Assembly (NCBI GenBank): GCA_937951895.1
Contig: CALFER010000074.1
Location: 1 to 30,143, forward strand
From: an uncultured bacterium
GTDB lineage: Bacteria > CSSED10-310 > CALFER01
Direction of reading: 5' to 3'
DNA: 30,143 bases
Shown here: positions 1 to 7,284 of the stretch, one piece after another
Layout: each line of letters opens with the position of its first letter
How positions within the stretch are numbered: position 1 is the stretch's first letter
Translations under genes and position numbers: made by a program
Notes under the pieces: model-generated
Databases searched by the model: none
Told to the model about the DNA's origin: nothing
The model's input: only the letters and a program-made list of their open reading frames with translations

Positions 1-45
1 GATATCCACTCGTGACTGGAGTTCAGACGTGTGCTCTTCCGATCT
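1..45. other. Illumina TruSeq adapter remnant (not genomic)
   Basis: Positions 12-45 are identical to the 34-base TruSeq read-2/index adapter ending in CTTCCGATCT. The 11 bases before it fit the end of the P7 oligonucleotide (GAT, 1-3) followed by an 8-base index (4-11) whose reverse complement is GAGTGGAT, which from memory is TruSeq index 23. Everything before position 46 is therefore library adapter left on the contig end and says nothing about the organism. Confidence 0.96.
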
Positions 46-81
46 CCGTTCGAGCATGGCGATGAAGCGTGTTCCGTTCAT
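46..81 (-). CDS. 5' end of an unknown gene, truncated by the contig edge
   Basis: An ATG at 81-79 opens a minus-strand frame of 12 codons (MNGTRFIAMLER) that runs into the adapter at position 45. A perfect AGGAGG (87-92) lies 5 bases upstream of the ATG, which makes the start convincing despite the tiny visible length. It begins 27 bp after the stop of the purine nucleoside phosphorylase gene on the same strand, so the two are probably co-transcribed, and a nucleoside salvage role would be a guess from context only. The product cannot be named from 12 residues. Confidence 0.6.
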
Positions 82-108
82 GAGCGCCTCCTGAAATAAG
101 TGACACGA

Positions 109-936
109 TCAACGTGGGTAACGAGCGATCAGTCGGTCGAGGATCCGATGGAGTTCCTCGCGTTTCCGCGCGCCCATTTCGACGACTTCGGCATGGGTCG
201 GGGGAGTGCTGCTGCGGGTGTTGTTCGTGATCAGACTGATGGCTGCAACCGGAACACCGGCATGCCGCAACGCAATCACCTCCGGTACCGTGCTCATGCC
301 GACCGCGTCGGCTCCGAGTCTTTCGAGCATCCGGATTTCGGCCTGAGTTTCGTAATTCGGACCCTGCAAAGCGCAGTAAACACCGGATTTGAGTGTGATC
401 CCGAGTTCTCCGGAGGCCGCCCGGATCTGCTCGCGCATCGCCGGATCATAGGCATGCTGCATGGCGGGGAAACGCGGTCCGATGTCATCGAGATTCGGGC
501 CGGTGAGGGGATTGACACCCATCAGATTGATGTGATCGTCGATGAGCATGAAGTCGCCCGGAACGAGATCCGTTCGGATGCCTCCGGCTGCATTCGTCAG
601 CAGAAAACGGGTTGTTCCACAGCGGGCCAGCGCTCGCGCCGGAAGCACCGACGTGGCGCATGAGTGCCCTTCGTAGACATGAAATCGCCCTTCCATGACG
701 ACGATGTACCGGTCATGCCGCATCCCGGCGCACAACTGCCCGGCATGTCCCTTGACCGTCGTTTCCGGAAACCCGGGAATCGATGCATAGGGCAAGACGG
801 AAGCCGATTCGAGTCGCGATGAGAAACCTCCGAGGCCGGAACCGAGGACAACGACCCAGTCCGGTGGGCGGAGCAGGCGGGACCGGAGATTATCGGCGGC
901 TTGATTCAATTGTTCGGAATAGGTTGTATTGTTCAT
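109..936 (-). CDS. punA: Purine nucleoside phosphorylase (trimeric PNP-I/MTAP family)
   Basis: Catalyses phosphorolysis of purine (deoxy)nucleosides to free base and (deoxy)ribose-1-phosphate in cytoplasmic purine salvage. The 275-residue protein has the expected family length. Visible motifs in order are GSGLGG (32-37, phosphate loop), KGHAG (62-66), EGRFHVYEG (82-90), TNAAGG (114-119), YETQAE (195-200, with Glu200 in the place of the purine-binding Glu), VGMSTVPE (212-219) and LITNN (236-240, with the Asn expected of 6-oxopurine-preferring enzymes). I chose the ATG at 936 because the residues upstream (from a TTG at 972) match no family sequence. No strong Shine-Dalgarno is visible before it. 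The truncated gene 27 bp downstream is probably in the same operon. MTAP-like substrate use is the alternative, but the Asn argues for a true PNP. Confidence 0.93.
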   Translation of the reverse strand: MNNTTYSEQLNQAADNLRSRLLRPPDWVVVLGSGLGGFSSRLESASVLPYASIPGFPETTVKGHAGQLCAGMRHDRYIVVMEGRFHVYEGHSCATSVLPARALARCGTTRFLLTNAAGGIRTDLVPGDFMLIDDHINLMGVNPLTGPNLDDIGPRFPAMQHAYDPAMREQIRAASGELGITLKSGVYCALQGPNYETQAEIRMLERLGADAVGMSTVPEVIALRHAGVPVAAISLITNNTRSSTPPTHAEVVEMGARKREELHRILDRLIARYPR

Positions 937-957
937 GAACGGCACATTAGCAGTAAC

Positions 958-987
958 TTGACATACCCGCAAGCATGCTCATAGGAT
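958..987 (+). promoter_or_regulatory. Putative sigma-70 promoter for the lipoprotein/threonine aldolase pair
   Basis: A perfect TTGACA (958-963) is followed after 18 bases by TAGGAT (982-987, 4 of 6 matches to TATAAT). It lies 21 bp before the start of the plus-strand lipoprotein gene and just upstream of the divergently read PNP gene. Assigned by pattern only. Confidence 0.45.
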
Positions 988-1008
988 AAGGGCCGCCATG
1001 AGGATCCC

Positions 1009-1662
1009 ATGATGCCAATCAATCAGATAAAATCCATTTTCGTTCCTGCACTGTTCTTCATCCTGATCGGTCTGTCCGGCTGCGACCGCAACTGGACCGG
1101 CGATATTCACGGAAACGTGAAAGATAAGGAAACCACCACTCCGATACCGGGCGTGGTGATGTCGGCCAGCAGCGAAAAGAACAGCTACTCCGTCACGACC
1201 GTCACCGATTCGGATGGAAACTACCGCCTTCAGGATACCCGATGGGGACCGAACCGTGTCACGGCGTACCATCCCCATTACGAGTCCGCCGCACAATACG
1301 CCGATGTCGTGCGCGATCGATCCGTCACGATCGATTTTGAGCTGGTCGCGGATCCTGACTCGATCGATTCGACCGTGCTGGTCTTCACGACCAACGCCGA
1401 TCTCGTTCCGATCGAAAATGTCCGTGTCGACCTGTATCGCATCGACAAGGGCGATACGGACGATTACGTCTATGAAACGACGAAATACACGGATCCATCC
1501 GGACATATCCGGTTTGATCTGTCTTCGATCCGTGAGGACGAAATCGAGTTTTATCAGGTTCGACTTGCCGTCGTCGGGTATTACAATGCGGAACGCGAGT
1601 TTTCGAGCACCTGGGCGAACCCGAATCCGGAAGTGCATGTCATCATGGAGGCCGCGCCATGA
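1009..1662 (+). CDS. Secreted lipoprotein with carboxypeptidase-regulatory-like domain
   Basis: A 217-residue lipoprotein. The N-terminus is basic then hydrophobic and ends in the lipobox LSGC, with the Cys at residue 25 as the lipid-modified residue, so the mature protein is anchored to a membrane on the outer side. Residues about 30-110 resemble a carboxypeptidase-regulatory-like (CarboxypepD_reg, Ig-like beta-sandwich) domain: gDIHGnVkDkett.tPIPGVVMSA, then SDGNYRL. A second beta-rich segment (about 115-215) may be another copy (IENVRVDLY, then DPSGHIRFDL). GAGG at 1000-1003 is a fitting ribosome binding site for either ATG at 1009 or 1012. The last codons overlap the threonine aldolase start (ATGA, 1659-1662), implying translational coupling, although the two functions have no obvious link. 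The precise function is unknown. Confidence 0.8.
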   Translation: MMPINQIKSIFVPALFFILIGLSGCDRNWTGDIHGNVKDKETTTPIPGVVMSASSEKNSYSVTTVTDSDGNYRLQDTRWGPNRVTAYHPHYESAAQYADVVRDRSVTIDFELVADPDSIDSTVLVFTTNADLVPIENVRVDLYRIDKGDTDDYVYETTKYTDPSGHIRFDLSSIREDEIEFYQVRLAVVGYYNAEREFSSTWANPNPEVHVIMEAAP

Positions 1663-2705
1663 CCGGACAACCCTTTATCGATCTCAGGAGCGATACGGTC
1701 ACGCTTCCGACACCTGAGATGAAAGCGAGCATGTTCGAGGCGCCGCTGGGCGATGATGTTCTGGGTGAAGACCCCACGGTGCGTGAACTGGAGCAGTATA
1801 CCGCGCAGATCACAGGGATGGAAGCCGCCCTGTTCGTGCCTTCGGGAACTATGGCCAATCAGATCGCGGTCCACGTGTACGGCGGCCCGGGATCGGAAAT
1901 CCTGGTGGTGGACCAGAGCCATGTGTTTTTTTATGAAGGCGGGGGCGCGGCCGGATTGTCCGGAACTCAGATCCATATCGTTCCGGCCGTGAACGGGTTG
2001 TTCGACGTGGATGCGTTTCGGTCCAGGATTCGGAGTGAGGATGATCATTTTCCCGAGACGCGCCTGTTCTGGATTGAAAACACACATAATCGCGGCGGTG
2101 GCGCCATCGTGCCGCTGGACCGGATGACGGCGCTGCGGGAGTTGGGTATCGAGCGTGGAATTCCCGTGCACATGGACGGTGCGCGCCTGGTCAATGCCGC
2201 CGTGGCCTCGGGAATCGCTCTGGATGATTGGGCCGCACAGGTCGATTCGCTCTCACTGTGCCTGTCCAAAGGTCTCGGAGCGCCGGTCGGAAGTGTACTG
2301 GCCGGTTCCGCAGCCTTCATTCGCAAGGCCAGAAAGGTCCGCAAGGTTTTCGGAGGGGGGATGCGGCAGGCCGGTATCATTGCCGCCGCCGGCCTGTACG
2401 CGCTCAGACATCATATCGACAGGCTGGCCGAGGATCATCGCCATGCCCGTCTTCTCCGTGATCTTCTGACCGGTGTATCGGAACTGACGGTTCCGGAACG
2501 GGTGGACACCAACATGGTCATGATCGATCTCGTTCCCGCGCTCCCCCTCAGCGCGCAGGATGTGCAGGAAGCGCTGGAACAAAACGGTGTCGCCATGTTC
2601 GCGATCGGCCCCCGCAGACTCCGTGCCGTCACGCATCTGGGCATCACTGAATCCGATATCCGCAGGACAGCCGAAGCCTTCAGAAAAGTGATTCCGGCGG
2701 CCTGA
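1659..2705 (+). CDS. ltaE: Low-specificity L-threonine aldolase
   Basis: A PLP-dependent (fold type I) cytoplasmic enzyme that cleaves L-threonine or L-allo-threonine to glycine and acetaldehyde. At 348 residues it has the typical length. It opens with the family hallmark IDLRSDTVTLPT (7-18), followed by GDDVLGEDPTV (31-41), a cofactor-stacking His in DQSHVFFYEGGG (His88), ENTHNRGGG (140-148), HMDGARL (171-177) and the Schiff-base lysine in SLCLSKGLGAPVGS (Lys204). The start codon overlaps the stop of the preceding lipoprotein gene by ATGA. Stereospecificity between L-threonine and L-allo-threonine cannot be read from sequence alone. Confidence 0.95.
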   Translation: MTGQPFIDLRSDTVTLPTPEMKASMFEAPLGDDVLGEDPTVRELEQYTAQITGMEAALFVPSGTMANQIAVHVYGGPGSEILVVDQSHVFFYEGGGAAGLSGTQIHIVPAVNGLFDVDAFRSRIRSEDDHFPETRLFWIENTHNRGGGAIVPLDRMTALRELGIERGIPVHMDGARLVNAAVASGIALDDWAAQVDSLSLCLSKGLGAPVGSVLAGSAAFIRKARKVRKVFGGGMRQAGIIAAAGLYALRHHIDRLAEDHRHARLLRDLLTGVSELTVPERVDTNMVMIDLVPALPLSAQDVQEALEQNGVAMFAIGPRRLRAVTHLGITESDIRRTAEAFRKVIPAA

Positions 2706-2721
2706 CCGGCGCGCCGGAATC
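2690..2721. terminator. Stem-loop at the convergent gene junction, possible terminator
   Basis: A perfect 10-bp inverted repeat (GATTCCGGCG at 2690-2699, CGCCGGAATC at 2712-2721) with a 12-base loop spans the ltaE stop codon. It sits between ltaE and the convergent beta-helix gene and could act in both directions. No T-tract follows on either strand, so intrinsic termination is uncertain. Confidence 0.35.
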
Positions 2722-2753
2722 GGTAACAAACCCAGATCTCAACCGGAGGAAGA

Positions 2754-5399
2754 TCAATAGTGGGTGTATCCCCACTCGAGGAACGTGATTTCACCGACGA
2801 TGTGATCCAGATCGAGATGCCCCGGTTCGAACGCGGCGCACCAGAATCTGAGATCTGAGGCGATGCCGTCGACCTGTGGCCAGATGAAATCCAGAACGAC
2901 TTTGATTTCAAAGCCTTCGGGCATCGAGAGATAGGGCCAGAAATCCACATCCGGCATCGCGCGCCAGGATGGCCAGAACCAGTAGTTACCATAGGCTTCG
3001 AGAATGATGAACTGGTCAATCCGCATGCTCTCGCCGAAGTTGAGCAACCGCAGCTTCAATAAAAACTGATCTCCGGGGTAGAAGACCGTCTGATTCAGAA
3101 CCAGTCTGGAGTCGCGATAGATGGTCGGTGTCGGAGTCGGCGTGCCGGTTTGGGTCGGCGTGGGAGTTGCTGTGGCGGTGGGTGTCGGCGTCGATGCCTC
3201 GGTATACCCGTAGTGATATCCCAGATCGGTCATTCCGAAATCGGCGACATGGTCCGTTCGCGTGGTGTAGACATCGAGGCCGATGGATGAGGATTCCTCG
3301 AAGCCCGCATCCACACAGGGACTTTGATCCGTCTGCCCGGCGGCCGTATTGGACAGATAGAACCCGCCGTTGGGTCCATCGACAAACAGGGGGTCCTCCT
3401 GCATATCGGTCGGTCCGGGATCGGCCGCTCCGCCGTACTCACCGCCTTCGTTCCCGAATACATCGTTTCGCATGAGTGTCGGCAGCACTTCGGATTCGAA
3501 GAAATACACACCCTCACCGGTATACTGGAACGCGATGATGTTGTTCTGGAACGTGCCGTTGCAATTCAACGCATAGATGCCACCGCCGAAGGTATGACCC
3601 TGATTCGAGTATATCGTGTTGTTGCGAATCAAACCGGCTGCTTCGCGAATGAAGATTCCACCGCCATAGAACGCGTTGTTCAAGCGGATGAGATTCGAGA
3701 AAATCTCGGGATTCGCCGCATCGCGCACGTAGATGCCGCCTCCGTCCGTATCCGGAGCGTTGTTGAATTCGATCATACAGTGCGCGATCATCGGGTTCGA
3801 TCCGAGATCCTCGATCATGATGCCGCCACCCGTGGCGCTGACGTTTTCACGAATGATACAACCCAGGATATTGGGGCTGCTCGCATTGGTGATCCAGATT
3901 CCGCCGCCACGCCGTGTCGAACTCCCCAATCCGCTCCCGTTCCGGATGGTGAATTCCTGCAGGGTCGATTCCCGGGTTTCCCCGGACTGAAAGGTCACCA
4001 CAGGACCGGAATCCTGACCGTCGATAATGGTCGTCGCAGCGCCGGACTCGGATCGGACTTTGATCTGCCTGCCCTGAAAGTTGATCCGTTCATAATAGGT
4101 TCCATTGGAGACGATCACGAGATCCCCATCGTGGGAGGCATAGATCGCCTGTTGAATGAAGGTGTAATCCTGCGGAACCCGAATGATTCTCGGGGCATAG
4201 GTCGGCGTTGTGGTCGGCGTGTTGGACGGCGTTCGAGTCGGGGTTTCGGTGCGGGTCGGAGTTGCCGTTCGCGTGGGTGTCGGAGTGACTGTCGGAGTTT
4301 GAGTCCGAGTGGGTGTCCGGGTCGGTGTGGCGGTCGGGAGAGTGGTCATCGGATAATGGTATCCCAGATCGACGAGTCCCGCGTCGGCCTGATGATCCGT
4401 CCGTGTCGTGCGAAGATCCAACCCGCTGATGCTCGCGGCCTCGTTCCCGAAATCGACCAGGGCACTCGTGGAAGGCTGTCCTGCGCTCGACTGCGAGAGA
4501 TAATAAAGACCGAGGTAGCCTGAGCAGTAAGCAGGACTCACATCGAGCACATACGAATCAGGTGTCGCATACCCGCCGAAGTTCCCTCCGGGATGATTCC
4601 AGACATCGCAGTAGGACACGATGGGATCGGAGGTCGAATCGTAGGCATAGATGCCTTCTCCCTGCGTTGATCCGACCAGAACGGAATTGATGATGGTGGC
4701 CTGACCGTTCTCGATCGAATACACACAACCTCCATGCACGCTTCCGATATTGACATCGAAAGTGCAGTTGCGGATGTTCGGTGTACCGTTCGATATAAAG
4801 ATTGCGCCACCGAATTGGGCCATATTCGAGTGTATCAGGCAGTTGAAAATCTCGGGATTGCTCCCGTCTTCCATGTAGATTGCTCCACCATCGTAAGTCG
4901 ATTGATTCTGCCGGATGACGCAGTGGCGGATCTGCGGAGAGGCGTTCGAGAGATACATGCCGCCGCCCTGGGGAGCGTTGCAGGAGAAAATGACCAGATT
5001 GTCGATGATCGGTGAGCTTCCCCGGCATGTAATCGCGCCGCCGTTCGCGTCGGGAGTCCCCGTGCCGACACCGCGGGTCAGTGTGAATCCCGAGAACACC
5101 GAGGAGGCGGTTTCTGCACTGTCGAAGGTCATGCAGGTCCCGGTCATTACCGGGTCGAGGATTGTGCCCGATGGTCCGGTTTCCGATCGCACTTCGATGG
5201 CCTTCCCTTGAAAACTGAGTGTTTCGTGGTAGGTTCCGGGCGAAACCAGCACGATGTCTCCAGAATTGGCGGCGTCGATGCCGAGTTGGATGAGTGCATA
5301 ATCCTGCGGAATGCGGATGATGGCGCCCTGAGCGGTTCCGATGGCGATCGCCATGAGGGCTGCGAAACAAATAATGATGCTCAACGTATGGGATTTCAT
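2754..5399 (-). CDS. Secreted double beta-helix protein with TP linkers and shared C-terminal domain
   Basis: An 881-residue exported protein. A signal peptide (1-25, cut near AQG) is followed by two related right-handed parallel beta-helix domains, about 26-350 and 404-735. Each begins I[IR]xPQDYxxIQxxI and ends in the same cap motif, TTRTDHxAD then DLGYHY. Between the caps are many helix coils with GGxI and NPxI turns. The helices are separated by a Thr/Pro-rich linker (about 355-401); a second linker (736-759) leads to a C-terminal domain (760-881) shared with two other proteins in this window. The start at 5399 is chosen because AAAGGAGGT lies just upstream; the longer upstream extension lacks a signal peptide. 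Beta-helix proteins of this type include polysaccharide lyases and NosD-like proteins, but no catalytic site is recognisable, so substrate binding or surface display are both possible. Confidence 0.85.
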   Translation of the reverse strand: MKSHTLSIIICFAALMAIAIGTAQGAIIRIPQDYALIQLGIDAANSGDIVLVSPGTYHETLSFQGKAIEVRSETGPSGTILDPVMTGTCMTFDSAETASSVFSGFTLTRGVGTGTPDANGGAITCRGSSPIIDNLVIFSCNAPQGGGMYLSNASPQIRHCVIRQNQSTYDGGAIYMEDGSNPEIFNCLIHSNMAQFGGAIFISNGTPNIRNCTFDVNIGSVHGGCVYSIENGQATIINSVLVGSTQGEGIYAYDSTSDPIVSYCDVWNHPGGNFGGYATPDSYVLDVSPAYCSGYLGLYYLSQSSAGQPSTSALVDFGNEAASISGLDLRTTRTDHQADAGLVDLGYHYPMTTLPTATPTRTPTRTQTPTVTPTPTRTATPTRTETPTRTPSNTPTTTPTYAPRIIRVPQDYTFIQQAIYASHDGDLVIVSNGTYYERINFQGRQIKVRSESGAATTIIDGQDSGPVVTFQSGETRESTLQEFTIRNGSGLGSSTRRGGGIWITNASSPNILGCIIRENVSATGGGIMIEDLGSNPMIAHCMIEFNNAPDTDGGGIYVRDAANPEIFSNLIRLNNAFYGGGIFIREAAGLIRNNTIYSNQGHTFGGGIYALNCNGTFQNNIIAFQYTGEGVYFFESEVLPTLMRNDVFGNEGGEYGGAADPGPTDMQEDPLFVDGPNGGFYLSNTAAGQTDQSPCVDAGFEESSSIGLDVYTTRTDHVADFGMTDLGYHYGYTEASTPTPTATATPTPTQTGTPTPTPTIYRDSRLVLNQTVFYPGDQFLLKLRLLNFGESMRIDQFIILEAYGNYWFWPSWRAMPDVDFWPYLSMPEGFEIKVVLDFIWPQVDGIASDLRFWCAAFEPGHLDLDHIVGEITFLEWGYTHY

Positions 5400-5403
5400 C
5401 AGG

Positions 5404-5432
5404 ACCTCCTTTCGTGTCGAAACAAAGGAGGT
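5404..5432 (-). promoter_or_regulatory. Hairpin sequestering the Shine-Dalgarno of the beta-helix gene
   Basis: On the minus strand the ribosome binding site AAAGGAGGT (complement of 5404-5412) is preceded by ACCTCCTTT (complement of 5424-5432), a perfect 9-bp inverted repeat with an 11-base loop. If folded, the whole Shine-Dalgarno is paired, 4 bases before the ATG at 5399. This is the geometry of a translational switch (thermometer, riboswitch expression platform or protein-bound leader). The pairing is seen directly; regulation is inferred. Confidence 0.55.
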
Positions 5433-5508
5433 GAATCTTTCAGGAATTAGTGCTAGAAAAAAAACGCATCGGCGCGATCCTGACTCGCGCATCCCCCGGA
5501 GAACCGAT

Positions 5509-7284
5509 TTGACGGAGTTTTCACTGCTCAGAGAATACCTCTGGAAGTATCGCCGCTATTTTGCAGCGGGGCTGGCTGCGCTGATCGCGGTCGATCTGCT
5601 CCAGATCGCTGTTCCCTGGATCATTCGCGACGCCATCGATTTTCTGGCATCCGCCACCGCTCCCGCACCGTCCCGCATGATCACCTATGGCGCCGCGATT
5701 CTCGGCATCTCTCTCGGCGTCGGCGTGACCCGGTTCATCTGGCGATATTGCATCATCGGGATCTCGAGGAAAATCGAGGAGGATCTCAGGAACCGATTCT
5801 ACCGCCACCTCCTCCGGCTCGATTTCCGCTACTTCGATCACACTCCGGTCGGCGATCTGATGGCGTATGCCACAAACGATATCGAGGCGATCCGGATGAT
5901 GTGCGGCATGGCCCTGGTCGCCGCCACCGATTCACTGCTGCTCATGACCGCTTCCCTCTTCATGATGCTGACCCTCAACGCCTCCCTCACCGCCTACATC
6001 CTGATTCCCCTTCCCATCGTCACGCTCACGACACTCAAACTCGGCCCACACCTCCACGCGCGCTTCAAAAAAGTCCAGGAACGATTCTCGGATCTGACCC
6101 AATACGCCCAGGAAACCTTCACGGGTGTCAAGGTGATCAAATCGTTCGTTCAGGAAAAGCCGCGAGGAGACGATTTCGCCGCTCTGAACCGCGATTATAT
6201 CCGGGATAATCTCAGACTGGTGAAAATATGGGGAATGCTTCATCCGATCATCTGGGTGGTGTCCGGGCTCTGTTCGGTCATCATTCTGCTTGTCGGCGGC
6301 ACACGGGTCATCGATGGCCGGATGTCGATGGGCGATTTCGTCGCCTTCAACAGCTATCTCGGAATCCTCGTCTGGCCCATGATCGCCGTCGGCTGGGTCG
6401 TCAATCTGTATCAGCGCGGCAAAGCCTCGCTGGGAAGACTCAAACTGGTGTTCGACGAATCGCCCGGCATCCAGTCCCCGCCCGATGCCGTCAGACGCGT
6501 GATCGAAGGCCGCATTCAGATGAGGGGACTGTCCTTTGCCTTCCGGGAGGGATCCCCGGTGTTGCACGGGATCGACCTCGAGATTGCCCCGGGAGAATGG
6601 ATCGCCGTCATGGGGCGGACCGGAACGAGCAAAACCGCCCTCGTCAGCATGCTGCCTCGCTTGTACGACCCGCCGCCCGGAACCGTGTTCATCGACGGGA
6701 TCGACGTCCACTCCTATGATCTCGAATCCCTGCGCTCCCAGATCGCCTGCGTGCCGCAACAGACATTCCTGTTCTCCGATACCATCGCGAACAACATCCG
6801 GTTCGGATCGGACATCTCCGATGAAACACTGGCGCATTGCATCGAATCCGCCAATCTGACCGCGGAACTCGATCTGTTTCCCGACGGTGCGGACACGATC
6901 GTCGGGGAACGCGGCGTCACGCTCTCGGGAGGACAGAAGCAGCGTGTGGCGATCGCCCGGGCGCTCGCCGCCCACTCCCCGATCATGATTCTCGATGACG
7001 CCCTGTCCGCGGTGGATACCGAAACCGAGGAGAAGATCATCGGAGCACTCCGAAGCGATCTGCGGGGCGTCACCGTCCTGCTCATCACCCACCGCGTATC
7101 CGCAGCCCGGCGAGCGGACCGGATCGTGTATCTCGACGAGGGCCGCATCGCGGAAACCGGCACCCATTCCGAACTGCTCGATCTCGGAGGCCATTACTGG
7201 CGGATATACGAACAGCAGCGTCTTCTCGAGGAAATCGACATGAACGGGGCCTCGGTGCAGACCGGTAGAGGGGACCTGACATGA
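5509..7284 (+). CDS. ABC exporter half-transporter with degenerate ATP site (subunit A)
   Basis: A 591-residue inner-membrane half-transporter: transmembrane domain (about 15-310, six helices) fused to an ATP-binding domain (335-590). The TTG at 5509 is preferred as start: GGAG sits 7 bases upstream, and the protein then begins TEFSLLREYLWKYRRYF, as is usual for the family. The Walker A reads GRTGTSKT (369-376), with Ser replacing the last Gly. The Walker B is IMILDD (492-497), with Asp in place of the catalytic Glu. The signature LSGGQ (472-476) and the H-loop His are intact. Together with the next gene (ATGA overlap at 7281-7284) this fits heterodimeric type IV exporters such as TM287/288, in which one ATP site is degenerate. 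The substrate (lipid, drug or peptide) is unknown. Confidence 0.92.
   Translation: MTEFSLLREYLWKYRRYFAAGLAALIAVDLLQIAVPWIIRDAIDFLASATAPAPSRMITYGAAILGISLGVGVTRFIWRYCIIGISRKIEEDLRNRFYRHLLRLDFRYFDHTPVGDLMAYATNDIEAIRMMCGMALVAATDSLLLMTASLFMMLTLNASLTAYILIPLPIVTLTTLKLGPHLHARFKKVQERFSDLTQYAQETFTGVKVIKSFVQEKPRGDDFAALNRDYIRDNLRLVKIWGMLHPIIWVVSGLCSVIILLVGGTRVIDGRMSMGDFVAFNSYLGILVWPMIAVGWVVNLYQRGKASLGRLKLVFDESPGIQSPPDAVRRVIEGRIQMRGLSFAFREGSPVLHGIDLEIAPGEWIAVMGRTGTSKTALVSMLPRLYDPPPGTVFIDGIDVHSYDLESLRSQIACVPQQTFLFSDTIANNIRFGSDISDETLAHCIESANLTAELDLFPDGADTIVGERGVTLSGGQKQRVAIARALAAHSPIMILDDALSAVDTETEEKIIGALRSDLRGVTVLLITHRVSAARRADRIVYLDEGRIAETGTHSELLDLGGHYWRIYEQQRLLEEIDMNGASVQTGRGDLT

Noticed and set aside
3324..4523. 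Plus-strand 399-codon frame opposite the beta-helix gene
   Set aside because: Composition is unlike a real protein (Arg- and Gly-rich end, no domain), and the minus-strand frame has a signal peptide, repeats and a strong ribosome binding site.
5341..5508. Upstream extension of ABC subunit A, overlapping the start of the beta-helix gene
   Set aside because: The added 56 residues have no family similarity; the TTG at 5509 has a correctly spaced GGAG and gives the normal N-terminus.
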